A stretch of DNA of 64,000 bases, taken from the NCBI RefSeq assembly GCF_029168315.1, contig NZ_JARGYD010000004.1:186001-250000 (forward strand). Reading direction: 5' to 3'. Position numbers and translations under genes: made by a program. This DNA comes from Psychromarinibacter halotolerans (GTDB lineage Bacteria; Pseudomonadota; Alphaproteobacteria; Rhodobacterales; Rhodobacteraceae). A model generated the notes under the pieces. It was not told the DNA's origin. It saw only the letters and a program-made list of their open reading frames with translations, and made no database searches. Numbering within the stretch: position 1 is the stretch's first letter; each line of letters begins with the position of its first letter. This document shows positions 8,276-16,889 of this stretch, piece after piece.

Positions 8276-9632
8276 CTTGCCAGCACGCCAGGCTCCCTAT
8301 TGGATTGTTTTAGAATACTCTAGGCACCTAGGTGTCCACAGAAAACCCAGCGGTAAGTCATTTTGGGTTGCGCGCGTCAGGACGATTAGTGGCGGGTACC
8401 GCCAGCGACGCTTGGCGCCCTGCAAGCCATCTCATGACGGAGTGAGCTACAATGATGCTATCGCTCTGGCCGAAGCGTGGTTCACTGATCCTGCTATCGA
8501 ACGCATCGCGTCCAAACCGACGCCAGTCGGCGTGAACCGAACTCTCAAGTATGAAAAGTCCGTTGAAGCCTTCACGATAGGCGACGCGATGGAGGACTAT
8601 GTTGAGTGGAAGCGGATTGCAGCGACGCGGTCGCACTTCGAAACCAACCTGTCATTGATCAATTTCCACATAATTCCTCGCCTCGGCAATGTGCCGCTCG
8701 ACGGTTTCACGGGACGTCGGTTTGCCGAGTTCTGCCGGGAAGTTCTCGAGACGCCCCCGAAGCGTGGCAACCAGCCAGTCGGCCCTCGGATGAGTTTGGA
8801 GCATTTGGGTGCAGAGGCGCTAAGAAAGCGCAAAAAGACGTTGAACACCCTGATAGGCATCCTTCGCCTAGCTCTCCGAATGGCTTGGGAAAATGGCGAT
8901 ACGGACTCGGAACGGGCGTGGCGATGCCTGCGCCGCATCCCGAGCGCGGATGTGCCACGTCAGGTCTTTCTGACGCGCGACCAGTGCCGCAGCCTTATCT
9001 CGAACTGTCGAGGGGACTTGGCGGATCTGGTTAGAGGTGCGCTTTTTTCAGGTTGCCGGGTTTCCGAACTACAGCGAATGCGCGTCCAGGACGTCGGAAC
9101 TCATGTGTTCGGCATCTACATTCGCCCATCGAAAAATGGCCGGGGCAGGTATGTTATCCTGCCCGAAGAGGGTATGAATTTCTTTCTCAGCCTGATCGCC
9201 GGCAAACCGGAGGATGAGTTCGTTTTCAAAATGGAGAACGGCACGGTCTGGAATGGTGGACATAAGCACCTATTCCGGGAAGCCTGCAATAAAGCGGAAT
9301 TGCCTTTAGAGCTGGTGTTTCATGGCCTGCGGCACACCTATGCAAGTCAGCTTGTGCAGGCGGGCACACCGCTCGCGATCGTGGCAAAGCAGCTGGGGCA
9401 TGCGAATACTGATACCGTCAGCCGAACCTACGGGCACCTCTCCTACACAAGCATTGAAACTGAAATCCATAGACGGTTCGCTCCGATTGAGCGCGACGCT
9501 CACCAGGATCGCAGCCGAATGGATCGCCTAAAGCGATCTCTGCAAGGTTCTCCGCCCCCAGTCAAAGAGACGTTGCATTGGCCGATTAGCAACTTTTCCA
9601 TGTCTAGGGTCGGCCGTTATCAGCAGGTCTGA
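8235..9632 (+). CDS. Tyrosine recombinase / phage-type integrase
   Basis: Site-specific recombinase of 465 residues. The N-terminal about 90 residues resemble an arm-binding region; a core-binding domain follows (AMEDYVEWKRIAATRSHFETN), then the catalytic domain with the full set: Arg in FSGCRVSELQRM, Lys in RPSKNGRGRY, His-x-x-Arg in FHGLRHTYAS, His in QLGHANTDTVSRTYGHL with the nucleophilic Tyr in the same motif. All catalytic positions are intact, so the enzyme looks active. It is preceded by GAGGAG at a normal spacing. As the larger recombinase it is the likely integrase of the surrounding low-G+C segment. Confidence 0.93.
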   Translation: MTKPDLTNPATIADLPARQAPYWIVLEYSRHLGVHRKPSGKSFWVARVRTISGGYRQRRLAPCKPSHDGVSYNDAIALAEAWFTDPAIERIASKPTPVGVNRTLKYEKSVEAFTIGDAMEDYVEWKRIAATRSHFETNLSLINFHIIPRLGNVPLDGFTGRRFAEFCREVLETPPKRGNQPVGPRMSLEHLGAEALRKRKKTLNTLIGILRLALRMAWENGDTDSERAWRCLRRIPSADVPRQVFLTRDQCRSLISNCRGDLADLVRGALFSGCRVSELQRMRVQDVGTHVFGIYIRPSKNGRGRYVILPEEGMNFFLSLIAGKPEDEFVFKMENGTVWNGGHKHLFREACNKAELPLELVFHGLRHTYASQLVQAGTPLAIVAKQLGHANTDTVSRTYGHLSYTSIETEIHRRFAPIERDAHQDRSRMDRLKRSLQGSPPPVKETLHWPISNFSMSRVGRYQQV

Positions 9633-10150
9633 GTTTCGGATCGCATTCTGTGGAAGCGTGGTTCTGTTCGCTGCCGCTTGTAGCCAAGATCAGGCCAAGA
9701 TCTGAAGAAGCGACTGCAGGTTGTTTCGGTCAGATCTGACGCAAGGTGGGGTATGAAATGTGGTATTTTCCAAAGGCGAACAGAAAAAATATCTTATTTT
9801 CAAATCTTAAGACAGTAAGAGTGGCGGACTCCTTTTCCGCCATCTACTCCTAGCCCCCCCGATTTCCCGAGACGACACCGGACGGTCGAATGTCCGATGT
9901 CGGCGGTATTTCCCGTATATCGGTTTCATCGGATGTGCTTCGGTTCGGTCAGACTGCTTCCGAGGCGCCGCCCGGTTGCTCGTCATCGCAGGCGAAACCG
10001 AAACGGGAACGTCACTCGCCCCGATACAGCCTGAACGGTGCAAATGGGTTGCTTTCGTTGGCAGCCGCTGGGATGGTCCTGCAGGCGGTTCCCGGGCGCG
10101 GCCTGTGGCGGTTTGGTACGTCAGTAGGCTGGCAACGCTTGGAAAGATAT
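9633..10150. other. Intergenic stretch at the right end of the insertion
   Basis: 9633-9850 is A+T-rich with no convincing gene. 9890-10150 is G+C-rich and open in the frame of the downstream methyltransferase, but its translation is low-complexity and not protein-like, so I treat it as untranslated. The only structured element is the inverted repeat at 9822-9842. Confidence 0.4.
9822..9842. repeat. Perfect inverted repeat at the right edge of the insertion
   Basis: TGGCGGA (9822-9828) and TCCGCCA (9836-9842) form a seven-base-pair stem with a seven-base loop. There is no T-tract, so it is not an obvious terminator. Its position, between A+T-rich insertion DNA and G+C-rich host DNA and downstream of the integrase, makes a recombinase core site conceivable. 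No second copy was found at the left edge. Confidence 0.45.
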
Positions 10151-10921
10151 ATGGAGCAAAAAGGTATGGTTGATACCGAACGGTTGAAGCGGGAAACAGA
10201 GGCGGCGCGGAGCGTCTGGAACGAGCACGAGGACGAGTTGCACCGTGCCGACAATTCCCACTATCGCGGTGTCGGCCGTTGGGCGGATGATGCCAAGTGG
10301 CAGTCGATCGGCAAGCGCACCCGCGCTGACCTAGAGCGGATGCTTCAGTTCTATAACTACCCCGGCGATTTCTGGGCGACGCCTCGGACGATCCTGGAAT
10401 GGGGCCCGGGCGGCGGCGCGAACGCCTTTGCCTTTCGCGACGTGGCCAAACAATTCTATGGCGTCGATATTTCCGAGAAGAACCTGGAGGAATGCGGCCG
10501 GATGCTGCGCGAGGAGGGCTCGGATATGCTGCGCCCGGTCCTGATCCAAGAGGGGCTGGACGAGGTCGCCGCAGCCATCGAGACCCCGGTTGACGTGTTC
10601 TTCTCGATTGCCGTGTTCCAGCATTTCCCGTCGAAAGCCTACGGCGAGGATGTGCTGCGGCTTATGTACGACAAGATGGCGGCATTCTCGCTGGGCATGG
10701 TTCAGATCCGCTATGACAACGGCAATCCCCGGTTCAAGCCGATCCAGTCGGTCGAGGAATACCGCAAGCGCCACATCACGGCGACGAGCTACGCGCTGGA
10801 CGAGTTCCACGCGATCCTGCAGAAGATCGGCTTCGAGGACGTCTTCATCACCGAGATCCGGCCGCGGTCGAACTACGCCTTCTTCCATTTCCGCAAAGGT
10901 ACGCCCGGCGCGGCGGGCTGA
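10151..10921 (+). CDS. SAM-dependent class I methyltransferase
   Basis: Predicted cytoplasmic methyltransferase of 256 residues. Motif I of the Rossmann fold is plain (ILEWGPGGGANAFAF), followed by the acidic end of strand two (FYGVDISEKNLEECGRML) and a motif IV-like FFSIAVFQHFPS. The target is unknown; small molecules or sugars are typical for this group. The frame is open from 9890 but the upstream part is not protein-like, so I place the start at ATG 10151 behind GGAAAG; ATG 10166 is also possible. It stands alone, with a strong terminator at 11036, next to the integrated element but with host-like composition. Confidence 0.8.
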   Translation: MEQKGMVDTERLKRETEAARSVWNEHEDELHRADNSHYRGVGRWADDAKWQSIGKRTRADLERMLQFYNYPGDFWATPRTILEWGPGGGANAFAFRDVAKQFYGVDISEKNLEECGRMLREEGSDMLRPVLIQEGLDEVAAAIETPVDVFFSIAVFQHFPSKAYGEDVLRLMYDKMAAFSLGMVQIRYDNGNPRFKPIQSVEEYRKRHITATSYALDEFHAILQKIGFEDVFITEIRPRSNYAFFHFRKGTPGAAG

Positions 10922-11035
10922 GGTTCGCGTCTCCGATCACCGGGGGCGACGATCATCTGGGCGCTTTGCGACTGCCCCTCGCAGGGCGTAGTGCCATCTG
11001 TCGAACCGTATCCAGCCGCAGGGCAGGGCCGGCGG

Positions 11036-11072
11036 CAGACGCCCGGCGGAATTGCCGGGCGTCTGTTTGTTT
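11036..11072 (+). terminator. Rho-independent terminator
   Basis: A perfect 12-base-pair stem (CAGACGCCCGGC pairing with 11054-11065) with a GGAATT loop is followed by TTTGTTT. The T-tract lies on the plus strand, so it ends transcripts from the methyltransferase gene; it also separates it from the convergent symporter gene. Confidence 0.85.
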
Positions 11073-11081
11073 GCGCGTGGA

Positions 11082-12626
11082 TCAGTGCTTGAACCGCTTG
11101 ATCTCGCCGGACTTCAGCCGCCCGACATAGTGGGCCAGTTCGGCTTTCACGATCGGCATCAACAGGTACAGGGCAATGATGTTCACGATCGCCATCGAGA
11201 ACAGCATGGCATCAGAGAAGTCGATCACCGGCCCTAGACTGGCGGCCGCGCCGATCACGATGAATACGCAGAAGAGTACCTTGAAGGTAATCTCGCTGCC
11301 CTTGCTTTCGCCGAAGAGATAGGTCCAAGCCTTAAGGCCGTAGTAGCTCCACGAGATCATCGTCGAGAACGCGAAAAGCACCACCGCGATCGCCAGCGTT
11401 ATCGGGAACCACGAGAAGACCGACGCGAAGGCCGAAGAGGTCAGCGCCACGCCAGAGACATCGCCCTCGGTCATGATGCGGCCCGCTTCGCTGTCCCACA
11501 TGTACAGGCCGGTTTCCGGGTCGACCTGCATCACGCCGGTGATCACGATCACAAGGGCGGTCATGGTGCAGATCACCACCGTGTCGATGAACGGCTCTAG
11601 CAGGGCGACATAGCCCTCGGTGATCGGCTCTTTGGTCTTCACGGCCGAGTGCGCGATGGCGGCAGAGCCGATCCCCGCTTCGTTCGAGAAGGCGGCACGC
11701 CGGAAGCCTTGGATCAACGCGCCGGTAAAGCCGCCAGCGACGCCAAGACCGGTGAAGGCACCTGCGAAGATCTGGCCGAACGCCCAAAGGATCATGTCGT
11801 AGTTCATCAGCAGGATGATCAGCGAAACGCCGACATAGAAGACCCCCATGAAGGGCACAACCTTCTCGGTCACCTGCGCGATGGACTTGATGCCGCCGAC
11901 GATGACGACGAACGTGATGATCGCCAGCACAAGGCCGGTGATCCAGCCCGGATAGTCGCCGAACACGTTGGCCAGCTGCGCGTGGGCTTGGTTGGCCTGG
12001 AACATGTTGCCGCCGCCAAGGGCGCCGAGGATGGTGAAGATACAGAACAGTACCGCAAGGATCTTGCCGCCCGGCAGGCCGCGCTCCTTGAAGCCCTTGG
12101 TGATGTAGTACATCGGGCCGCCCGAAACGTGGCCGTCCGCGTATTCGTTCCGGTACTTCACGCCCAAGGTACATTCGGTGAACTTGGTGGCCATGCCGAA
12201 AAGGCCCGCGACGATCATCCAGAACGTCGCGCCGGGCCCGCCGATCCCGACCGCCACGGCAACCCCGGCGATGTTGCCAAGGCCCACGGTGCCGGAAAGC
12301 GCGGTAGCGAGCGCCTGGAAGTGGCTGACCTCGCCTGCATCCTCGGGGTCGGAATAGTCACCCTTCACCAGCCGGATGGAATGGCCGAAGCCCTTCAACT
12401 GGATAAACGAGAAGTAGAAGGTGAAGATCAGCGCCGCCACCACCAGCCACAGGGCGATCCAGCTGAAACTGGTGCCGGGCACCGGGGCGAAGATGAATCC
12501 GACATACCAGCCGGTGTATCTAGAGAAGGCGTCGTTGATGGTGGCATCAATGCCCTGCGCCAAGGCTGGCGCGGTCATAATGGTCAGGGCCGTTGTCGAG
12601 GCGGCCAGTTTGGAAATGATTTTCAT
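11082..12626 (-). CDS. Alanine/glycine:cation symporter, AGCS family
   Basis: Inner-membrane secondary transporter of 514 residues that should import alanine or glycine with sodium or protons. Family hallmarks are clear: LSGTVGLGNIAGVAVAVGIGGPGATFWM near residue 110, the KFTECTLGVKYR segment, and AAFSNEAGIGSAAIAHSAVKT. It begins with a cleavable-looking signal segment (ISKLAASTTALTIMTAPALAQ) seen in some AGCS members. The ATG at 12626 has AAAGGCAG upstream; an alternative GTG at 12641 would add five residues. It follows the UspA gene by 15 bases and is probably co-transcribed with it. Confidence 0.92.
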   Translation of the reverse strand: MKIISKLAASTTALTIMTAPALAQGIDATINDAFSRYTGWYVGFIFAPVPGTSFSWIALWLVVAALIFTFYFSFIQLKGFGHSIRLVKGDYSDPEDAGEVSHFQALATALSGTVGLGNIAGVAVAVGIGGPGATFWMIVAGLFGMATKFTECTLGVKYRNEYADGHVSGGPMYYITKGFKERGLPGGKILAVLFCIFTILGALGGGNMFQANQAHAQLANVFGDYPGWITGLVLAIITFVVIVGGIKSIAQVTEKVVPFMGVFYVGVSLIILLMNYDMILWAFGQIFAGAFTGLGVAGGFTGALIQGFRRAAFSNEAGIGSAAIAHSAVKTKEPITEGYVALLEPFIDTVVICTMTALVIVITGVMQVDPETGLYMWDSEAGRIMTEGDVSGVALTSSAFASVFSWFPITLAIAVVLFAFSTMISWSYYGLKAWTYLFGESKGSEITFKVLFCVFIVIGAAASLGPVIDFSDAMLFSMAIVNIIALYLLMPIVKAELAHYVGRLKSGEIKRFKH

Positions 12627-12641
12627 GGTGCTGCCTTTCAC

Positions 12642-13079
12642 TCAGGGGACGATGACCGTGGGGACTTTGGCGATCTGCGCAAGGCCCAGCGGAACCGACC
12701 CGAAGACGCGGGCGGCGACGGAATTGGAACCGGAGCGGCCGACGATGATCATGTCGGCGTTCAGCTTGGTGGCTGTCTCCGAGATGATCTCGACCACCTG
12801 ACCGAAGCGGATTTCGCCGTTGGCCTCGACACCCGCCGCACGGGCCTTGGCCAAGGCCGGGTCGATGATGGCCTCTTGGGCGCGCGTCATCTCTTGCTTT
12901 CGGCGGGTCGTCCTTTCCTCGATCTCCTGCGGAGTCAGGAAGGTGTAGGGGGACCATTCAAGCACATGCACCAAATGTAAAAGCGCCCCGTCCTTTTGCG
13001 CACGTGCGATGGCATAGGCCAAGACACTGGATGAATCCTCCTCGCACTCATATGCGACGACGAATGTTTCCGTAGTCAT
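12642..13079 (-). CDS. Universal stress protein, UspA family
   Basis: Cytoplasmic UspA-fold protein of 145 residues with an ATP-binding signature near its C-terminus (IIVGRSGSNSVAARVFGSVPLGLAQ, the G-x2-G-x9-G(S) pattern). It therefore probably binds ATP. The start at ATG 13079 (MTTETFVVAY) has GGGAGAAG ideally placed; the longer open frame to 13187 is not protein-like. It is first in a two-gene operon with the AGCS symporter. UspA genes paired with secondary transporters are a recurring arrangement, suggesting regulation of the transporter, but that is inference. Confidence 0.9.
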   Translation of the reverse strand: MTTETFVVAYECEEDSSSVLAYAIARAQKDGALLHLVHVLEWSPYTFLTPQEIEERTTRRKQEMTRAQEAIIDPALAKARAAGVEANGEIRFGQVVEIISETATKLNADMIIVGRSGSNSVAARVFGSVPLGLAQIAKVPTVIVP

Positions 13080-13459
13080 TTGCTTCTCCCGTTCCGTGCA
13101 CCGCAATTTTCTCCGAACCAAAATTCGGGTGCGGCGCTGTTGTGCGGCTTTATGCCGCTGCCGCCAGTCTTGGCCGCATAGGGCCACGAGTCATGGAGAA
13201 TCTTGGGGAACTTGGGAAATTGCCGCGAAACGTCGGAAAAATAATACTCAGACCGCCGCAATAACGCCCGTAGCGACCTGCGCGGTGCACAAACGGCGCG
13301 TTGCCGATCACGTAGGGATCTGAGAGGCGCGGGGGCGGGCAGTGTTCGGCGGGCGTCGCATGAGGGGGAGGGCGTGCATCGTCCCGGCCGGCGAAGACGG
13401 CGCACGGATCGGATGGGTGCTTGCTATCCTGCGGGGCTTGCCCCCGCAGGCCGCGCCGG
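13080..13459. other. Intergenic region with a G+C-rich hairpin
   Basis: No gene seen. It should hold the promoter for the uspA-symporter operon. At 13428-13450 a nine-base-pair stem (CCTGCGGGG with CCCCGCAGG) sits ten bases beyond the anti-sigma gene stop; it lacks a T-tract and may be a weak terminator or processing hairpin for that operon. Confidence 0.5.
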
Positions 13460-14191
13460 TCAGATCAGGGGCGCTTTCGCCAGCCCTTTGCCCAGTATCG
13501 GCCCGGTGGGAAGGTTCGTGGGCGATCCGCCCTCGGGTTCGACGGTGATCTCGTAAAGCTGGCGGGCATTGGGGGCGGGCAGGCCCTCGATCGTCAGAGT
13601 TTCCGACAGCCCACGCGCAAGAAGACCCAGCGACACCGGCGGACCGTCGTCTTCGGGTTTGGTCCAGACCTGCATCACGCGGTCGCTCGGGACATCCGCC
13701 GGTTCCAGCAGGGTGACGCGGGTGGTGTTGTCCGGGCTGCTTTCGACCAGTGCAATGGCCTCTCCGCTATCGTTCAACAGCACGGCAACCACCGTTGGAC
13801 CGCTGGCGGACATCATCGACCAAGCCAAGGAAATGGCAAGAAGAAGGGCCGCGGCCAGACCGCCAACGGCAGCCCCCTTCCAGCGCGCCATCGTACGGCG
13901 GATGGCTGCCAGATCGACGACCTCGGCGGCTGGCGCGTCTGTGTCGGTGGTGGGCGCGTCGGGATTTTCGGCTTGGTCGATGGTAGCATCGATGCGCGAC
14001 CACAGATCGTCCGGCAAAGGCGCTTCGTCGACCGTTTCGTCCAAGGGCGCAAACCGACGGCGCGCACGGTCCAGCCGCGCCGCAATATCGGGATCGCGGT
14101 CGGCCAGCGCCTCTATGCGGGTCACCTCGGCGGGGTCCGCAAGGCCAAGCACGACCTCGTCGATCAGGACGTCCAGAGACCGGTCCGTCAT
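13460..14191 (-). CDS. Anti-sigma factor, RskA-type, membrane-anchored
   Basis: Single-pass membrane protein of 243 residues that should hold the neighbouring ECF sigma factor inactive. Residues 1-90 form a cytoplasmic sigma-binding region (LADPAEVTRIEALADRDPDI); a transmembrane helix lies at about 105-125 (AVGGLAAALLLAISLAW); the C-terminal half is an RskA-like periplasmic domain (RVMQVWTKPEDDGPPVSLG, AQLYEIT-type end). Its ATG overlaps the sigma factor stop as ATGA, the standard arrangement for sigma/anti-sigma pairs. The signal that releases the sigma factor is unknown. Confidence 0.88.
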   Translation of the reverse strand: MTDRSLDVLIDEVVLGLADPAEVTRIEALADRDPDIAARLDRARRRFAPLDETVDEAPLPDDLWSRIDATIDQAENPDAPTTDTDAPAAEVVDLAAIRRTMARWKGAAVGGLAAALLLAISLAWSMMSASGPTVVAVLLNDSGEAIALVESSPDNTTRVTLLEPADVPSDRVMQVWTKPEDDGPPVSLGLLARGLSETLTIEGLPAPNARQLYEITVEPEGGSPTNLPTGPILGKGLAKAPLI

Positions 14192-14703
14192 GACAGACAC
14201 TCCCTCAGTTTCATCAATCCGCGCCGGACCCATGATTTCACCGAACCCAGGGGCGCCTCCATCCGCCCCGCGATTTCCCCGTGGCTGTGCCCGAGGATAT
14301 ATGACGACAGGATCGCCCGCCGCGTCTGCAGATCCAGGCCCTCTAGGCAGCGCCTTAGATCGGATCTTCCCGCCAGCCTGTCGAACGCCTCGTCGACGAC
14401 TTCCGCGTCCTGCAAGGCGTCCATCCGCTCGGGCGAGGTGCTGATGTCGCGATCTTCGGACCGCAGCAGTGTCAGGCACCGGTTTCGCAGGATCGTATAG
14501 ATCCAACCCTTCGCGCTGCCGCGCCCGCTGTCGTACTGGTGGGCCCGGCGCCAGATCAGGACCAGTGCCTCTTGCACCGCATCCTGAGCAAGATCGTCGC
14601 GCTTGAGCATTCGACGCGCGACACCCAACATCCGGCCGCCTTCGGCCTCTAGCAATTGCTTCAAGGCCGTTCTGTCACCATCCGCGCAAGAACGGAGCAA
14701 CAT
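14188..14703 (-). CDS. ECF-type RNA polymerase sigma factor (SigK/RpoE-like)
   Basis: Alternative sigma factor of about 171 residues. Region 2 is recognisable (DDLAQDAVQEALVLIWRRAHQYD, then GWIYTILRNRCLTLLR) and region 4 shows the helix-turn-helix (ILGHSHGEIAGRMEAPLGSVKSWVRRGLMKLREC). The ATG at 14703 is the first good candidate; a TTG at 14718 with GGAG six bases before it would add five residues and may be the true start. The frame is open back to 14895 but that part is not protein-like. Downstream it overlaps the anti-sigma gene; upstream is the secreted DUF4394 gene on the same strand. Confidence 0.9.
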   Translation of the reverse strand: MLLRSCADGDRTALKQLLEAEGGRMLGVARRMLKRDDLAQDAVQEALVLIWRRAHQYDSGRGSAKGWIYTILRNRCLTLLRSEDRDISTSPERMDALQDAEVVDEAFDRLAGRSDLRRCLEGLDLQTRRAILSSYILGHSHGEIAGRMEAPLGSVKSWVRRGLMKLRECLS

Positions 14704-14891
14704 GTCGTGGTTGATCAAGGACAGCTCCGAACCCTCGTGGCGGCGGCATTCGACGCTCGCTTTTGCCACGGAGCCTAGCGGCGTTTGCTGCGCAGTCCAA
14801 CCTGAACCGGCGCCGTATTCCGCCAAGCCGCAGGGATCTTGGCTGACGACCGGCGCGGGGATACCCGCGCCGGCCGATTGCGATCGGACGA

Positions 14892-15692
14892 TCACATCGC
14901 GGTCATGAAGGTAATGTCGCGCAGGACCGCGTCACCAGCTTCCATGATCTCCCAGCTTTCCTGAACCGAGCCGTCGTCCAGCGACACGGTGTGAAGCATC
15001 CCGCCAGCGGCGAGCCACGCGGTGTTGTTGCCGTCGGCATCGGTGGCGATGTCGAACGCATAGGCGTCTGCCGCGTCGATGCCCAGCTTGCCGATGGCAG
15101 CCAGCGTGCCGTCATTGGGCGACGTCTGCTGGATCACCGCAACGATCGTCGAGTCGATGTCGAACATCGCCGTGCTTTCCGGCTTGCCGTAGGAATTGAT
15201 GTAGGCGGCGGCTGCGATGGCCGGAGCCTCGCCCGCGTGCATGTCGGCTTCTTCGAAGGCCAGCGAACCGTCGACGGTCACTGCGCCGCTTTCGATGTCG
15301 ACACGGTGGTTGGTGGTGCCCGACATGAACCGCAGCTTGTCAGCCATCGGGTTGAAGTCGACGATCACCGGCGCGCCGTCCATGACCGGCAGCTCGGTGT
15401 CCATCGTGGAAAGGACGGTCGCCATGCCGGTTGCGGGGTCGATCTCGACAATCTCGAAGGTGTCGGTGACGCCGATCAACTGGCCGGTCGCCGGGCGCAG
15501 GTCGATGCCAAGCAGGTTGTCCACGCCCTCGACGTCCATCGACGCGGTCACGGTCGCGGTGGACGTGTCGATCATGTGCAGCGTCTTGTCGCCGGACAGG
15601 CCGATGGCCATCAGGCTGTCTTGGGCAAAGGCACCCGTCGCGGTCGTCATAAGGGCGGCGGCGGCGGTAAGAGTCGAAAACTTGGTGAGCAT
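14892..15692 (-). CDS. Secreted DUF4394-type protein
   Basis: Periplasmic or exported protein of 266 residues with a clear Sec signal (MLTKFSTLTAAAALMTTATGAFAQ). The mature part is a beta-rich repeat with features of DUF4394 (LLGIDLRPATGQLIGVTDT, VDFNPMADKLRFMSGTTNHRVD, AAYINS). The biochemical role of this family is unknown. It precedes the ECF sigma and RskA-type anti-sigma genes on the same strand, so it may be a regulon member, a target or part of the signal. A candidate ECF promoter lies at 15751-15777. Confidence 0.82.
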   Translation of the reverse strand: MLTKFSTLTAAAALMTTATGAFAQDSLMAIGLSGDKTLHMIDTSTATVTASMDVEGVDNLLGIDLRPATGQLIGVTDTFEIVEIDPATGMATVLSTMDTELPVMDGAPVIVDFNPMADKLRFMSGTTNHRVDIESGAVTVDGSLAFEEADMHAGEAPAIAAAAYINSYGKPESTAMFDIDSTIVAVIQQTSPNDGTLAAIGKLGIDAADAYAFDIATDADGNNTAWLAAGGMLHTVSLDDGSVQESWEIMEAGDAVLRDITFMTAM

Positions 15693-15750
15693 CTAACTGG
15701 TCCTTTTCGCGTATCTGGCTGCCGATGATCGGCGGCCTTGATACCCCTAG

Positions 15751-15777
15751 GACTCGGGCCGGACCGCGTTTGGATGC
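15751..15777 (-). promoter_or_regulatory. Candidate ECF sigma-dependent promoter upstream of the DUF4394 gene
   Basis: On the minus strand GCATCC (15772-15777) is followed after 15 bases by CGAGTC (15751-15756). This resembles the CCATCC - spacer - CGAATA pattern described for SigK-RskA systems, though the spacer is a base or two short. It would transcribe DUF4394, sigma and anti-sigma together. Motif-based inference only. Confidence 0.25.
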
Positions 15778-15820
15778 AGCCGCGACGAATTTTTTTGAAT
15801 TTTCTTCGCTCGCCCCGCGA

Positions 15821-16729
15821 TTACAGTCCCGCAAACAGCAGCAAAACAAGGGGAATGGTCGCCAGCGCAGCGAGGGTCTGCGATGTCACGATCCCGGCCA
15901 TCAACGCGCCGTCCCCGCCCATCTGGCGGGTCAGAACATAGGACGTCGGCGCTGTCGGCACGGCCGAGAAGATCACCAGCACCGCGATCTCGATCCCGGA
16001 CAGCCCGAAGGTGTGGCCGGTAGCCGCCGCCAGCGCGGGCATCGCCAGCAGCCGCGCGCCGCCCACAAGGGACAGGGGCGCCATGTCCTGACGCAGTGCC
16101 GCGGGGTTCAGCGCGGCCCCGACACACAGCAGGCCCAGCGGCAGGCTGGCCTGACCCAGAAGCCGCAAAAGGTCGCCGCTGCCCAAGGGTAGGCCGATGC
16201 CGCCAAGTGCCAGCGCGAACCCGGCCAGACAGGCAAGGATCAGGGGATTGGCAAGCACCGTGCGGACCAGCCGCATCGGGCTGCGCGACGCGCCGCTGCC
16301 GCTAAGCGCAAGGATCGACAGCACGTTCACCAGCGGAACGCAGATGGCAAGGTAGACGGCGGCGCGCTCGACCCCGGCGTCGCCGGTCAGGATCGCGATC
16401 AGCGCCAGCGACAGGTAGGTGTTGAACCGGACCACGCCTTGCAGCATCGGGCCGAACCGGGCGGGCGTGACCGGGCGTACAAGTCGCGCGAAGGTAAGAA
16501 GCATCGCGGCCAAAAGGATCGTCACCGCCGCCGCGCCGCCGAACCGAAGCAGGTCGGGGTCCCGCACCGGCGCATCGGCAAGGCTCGACACCAGCAAGGC
16601 GGGGAACAGCACGAAATAGTTCAGACGCTCTGCTGCCGGCCAGAACGGTCCCGACGGGAAGTCCCGCCGCGACAGGACGAAGCCAAGGCAGATCAGGGCA
16701 AAGATCGGCCAGATGGTGATCAGCAGCAT
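15821..16729 (-). CDS. AEC family transporter (auxin efflux carrier-like)
   Basis: Inner-membrane carrier of 302 residues with about ten hydrophobic segments in the usual two-bundle arrangement. Typical features are the N-terminal LITIWPIFALICLGFVLSRR, the RLNYFVLFPALLVSSLA segment, the mid-protein break after SGSGASRSPMRLV, and the second-bundle SAVPTAPTSYVLTRQMGGD. Family members export malonate, malate or related organic acids in bacteria; the substrate here is unknown. It stands alone between the DUF4394 gene and the nqr operon terminator. Confidence 0.88.
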   Translation of the reverse strand: MLLITIWPIFALICLGFVLSRRDFPSGPFWPAAERLNYFVLFPALLVSSLADAPVRDPDLLRFGGAAAVTILLAAMLLTFARLVRPVTPARFGPMLQGVVRFNTYLSLALIAILTGDAGVERAAVYLAICVPLVNVLSILALSGSGASRSPMRLVRTVLANPLILACLAGFALALGGIGLPLGSGDLLRLLGQASLPLGLLCVGAALNPAALRQDMAPLSLVGGARLLAMPALAAATGHTFGLSGIEIAVLVIFSAVPTAPTSYVLTRQMGGDGALMAGIVTSQTLAALATIPLVLLLFAGL

Positions 16730-16833
16730 TCGGTCCCGTTTCTCCCGGCGCGGCCATGTTCACGCAGTTGGCACAGGTCTAGCCCGCGACGAGGGCAGGG
16801 GCCAGCACCGCGCCGGTTCGCCCTGCCCGAACG

Positions 16834-16860
16834 AAAAAGGGGAAGCCGAAGCTTCCCCTT
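16834..16860 (-). terminator. Rho-independent terminator of the nqr operon
   Basis: Read on the minus strand, AAGGGGAAGC pairs with GCTTCCCCTT around a TTCG tetraloop and is followed directly by a T-tract (A run at 16834-16838 on the plus strand). It lies 30 bases beyond the nqrF stop and is a textbook intrinsic terminator. Confidence 0.9.
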
Positions 16861-16889
16861 GTGGGTCTTTTCAAACCTGTCGATCCGCG

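Larger units (their letters stand above)
6270..9850. mobile_element. Small integrated element carrying two tyrosine recombinases
   Basis: The segment has clearly lower G+C than its neighbours, mixed codon use, two integrase-type recombinases in divergent orientation and only tiny other ORFs. That combination is typical of a degenerate or minimal genomic island or integrase-only remnant. Boundaries are approximate: the left is set where composition falls after about 6265, the right by the 9822-9842 inverted repeat and the return of high G+C near 9890. I found no flanking direct repeat and no tRNA at either end, so the attachment site is not identified. Confidence 0.55.

Noticed and set aside
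6100..9900. tRNA gene or flanking att direct repeat for the insertion
   Set aside because: No cloverleaf or CCA-ending tRNA and no direct repeat was found by eye at either border.
9890..10150. N-terminal extension of the methyltransferase
   Set aside because: The frame is open, but the sequence is low-complexity and lies upstream of ATG 10151, which has a ribosome binding site.
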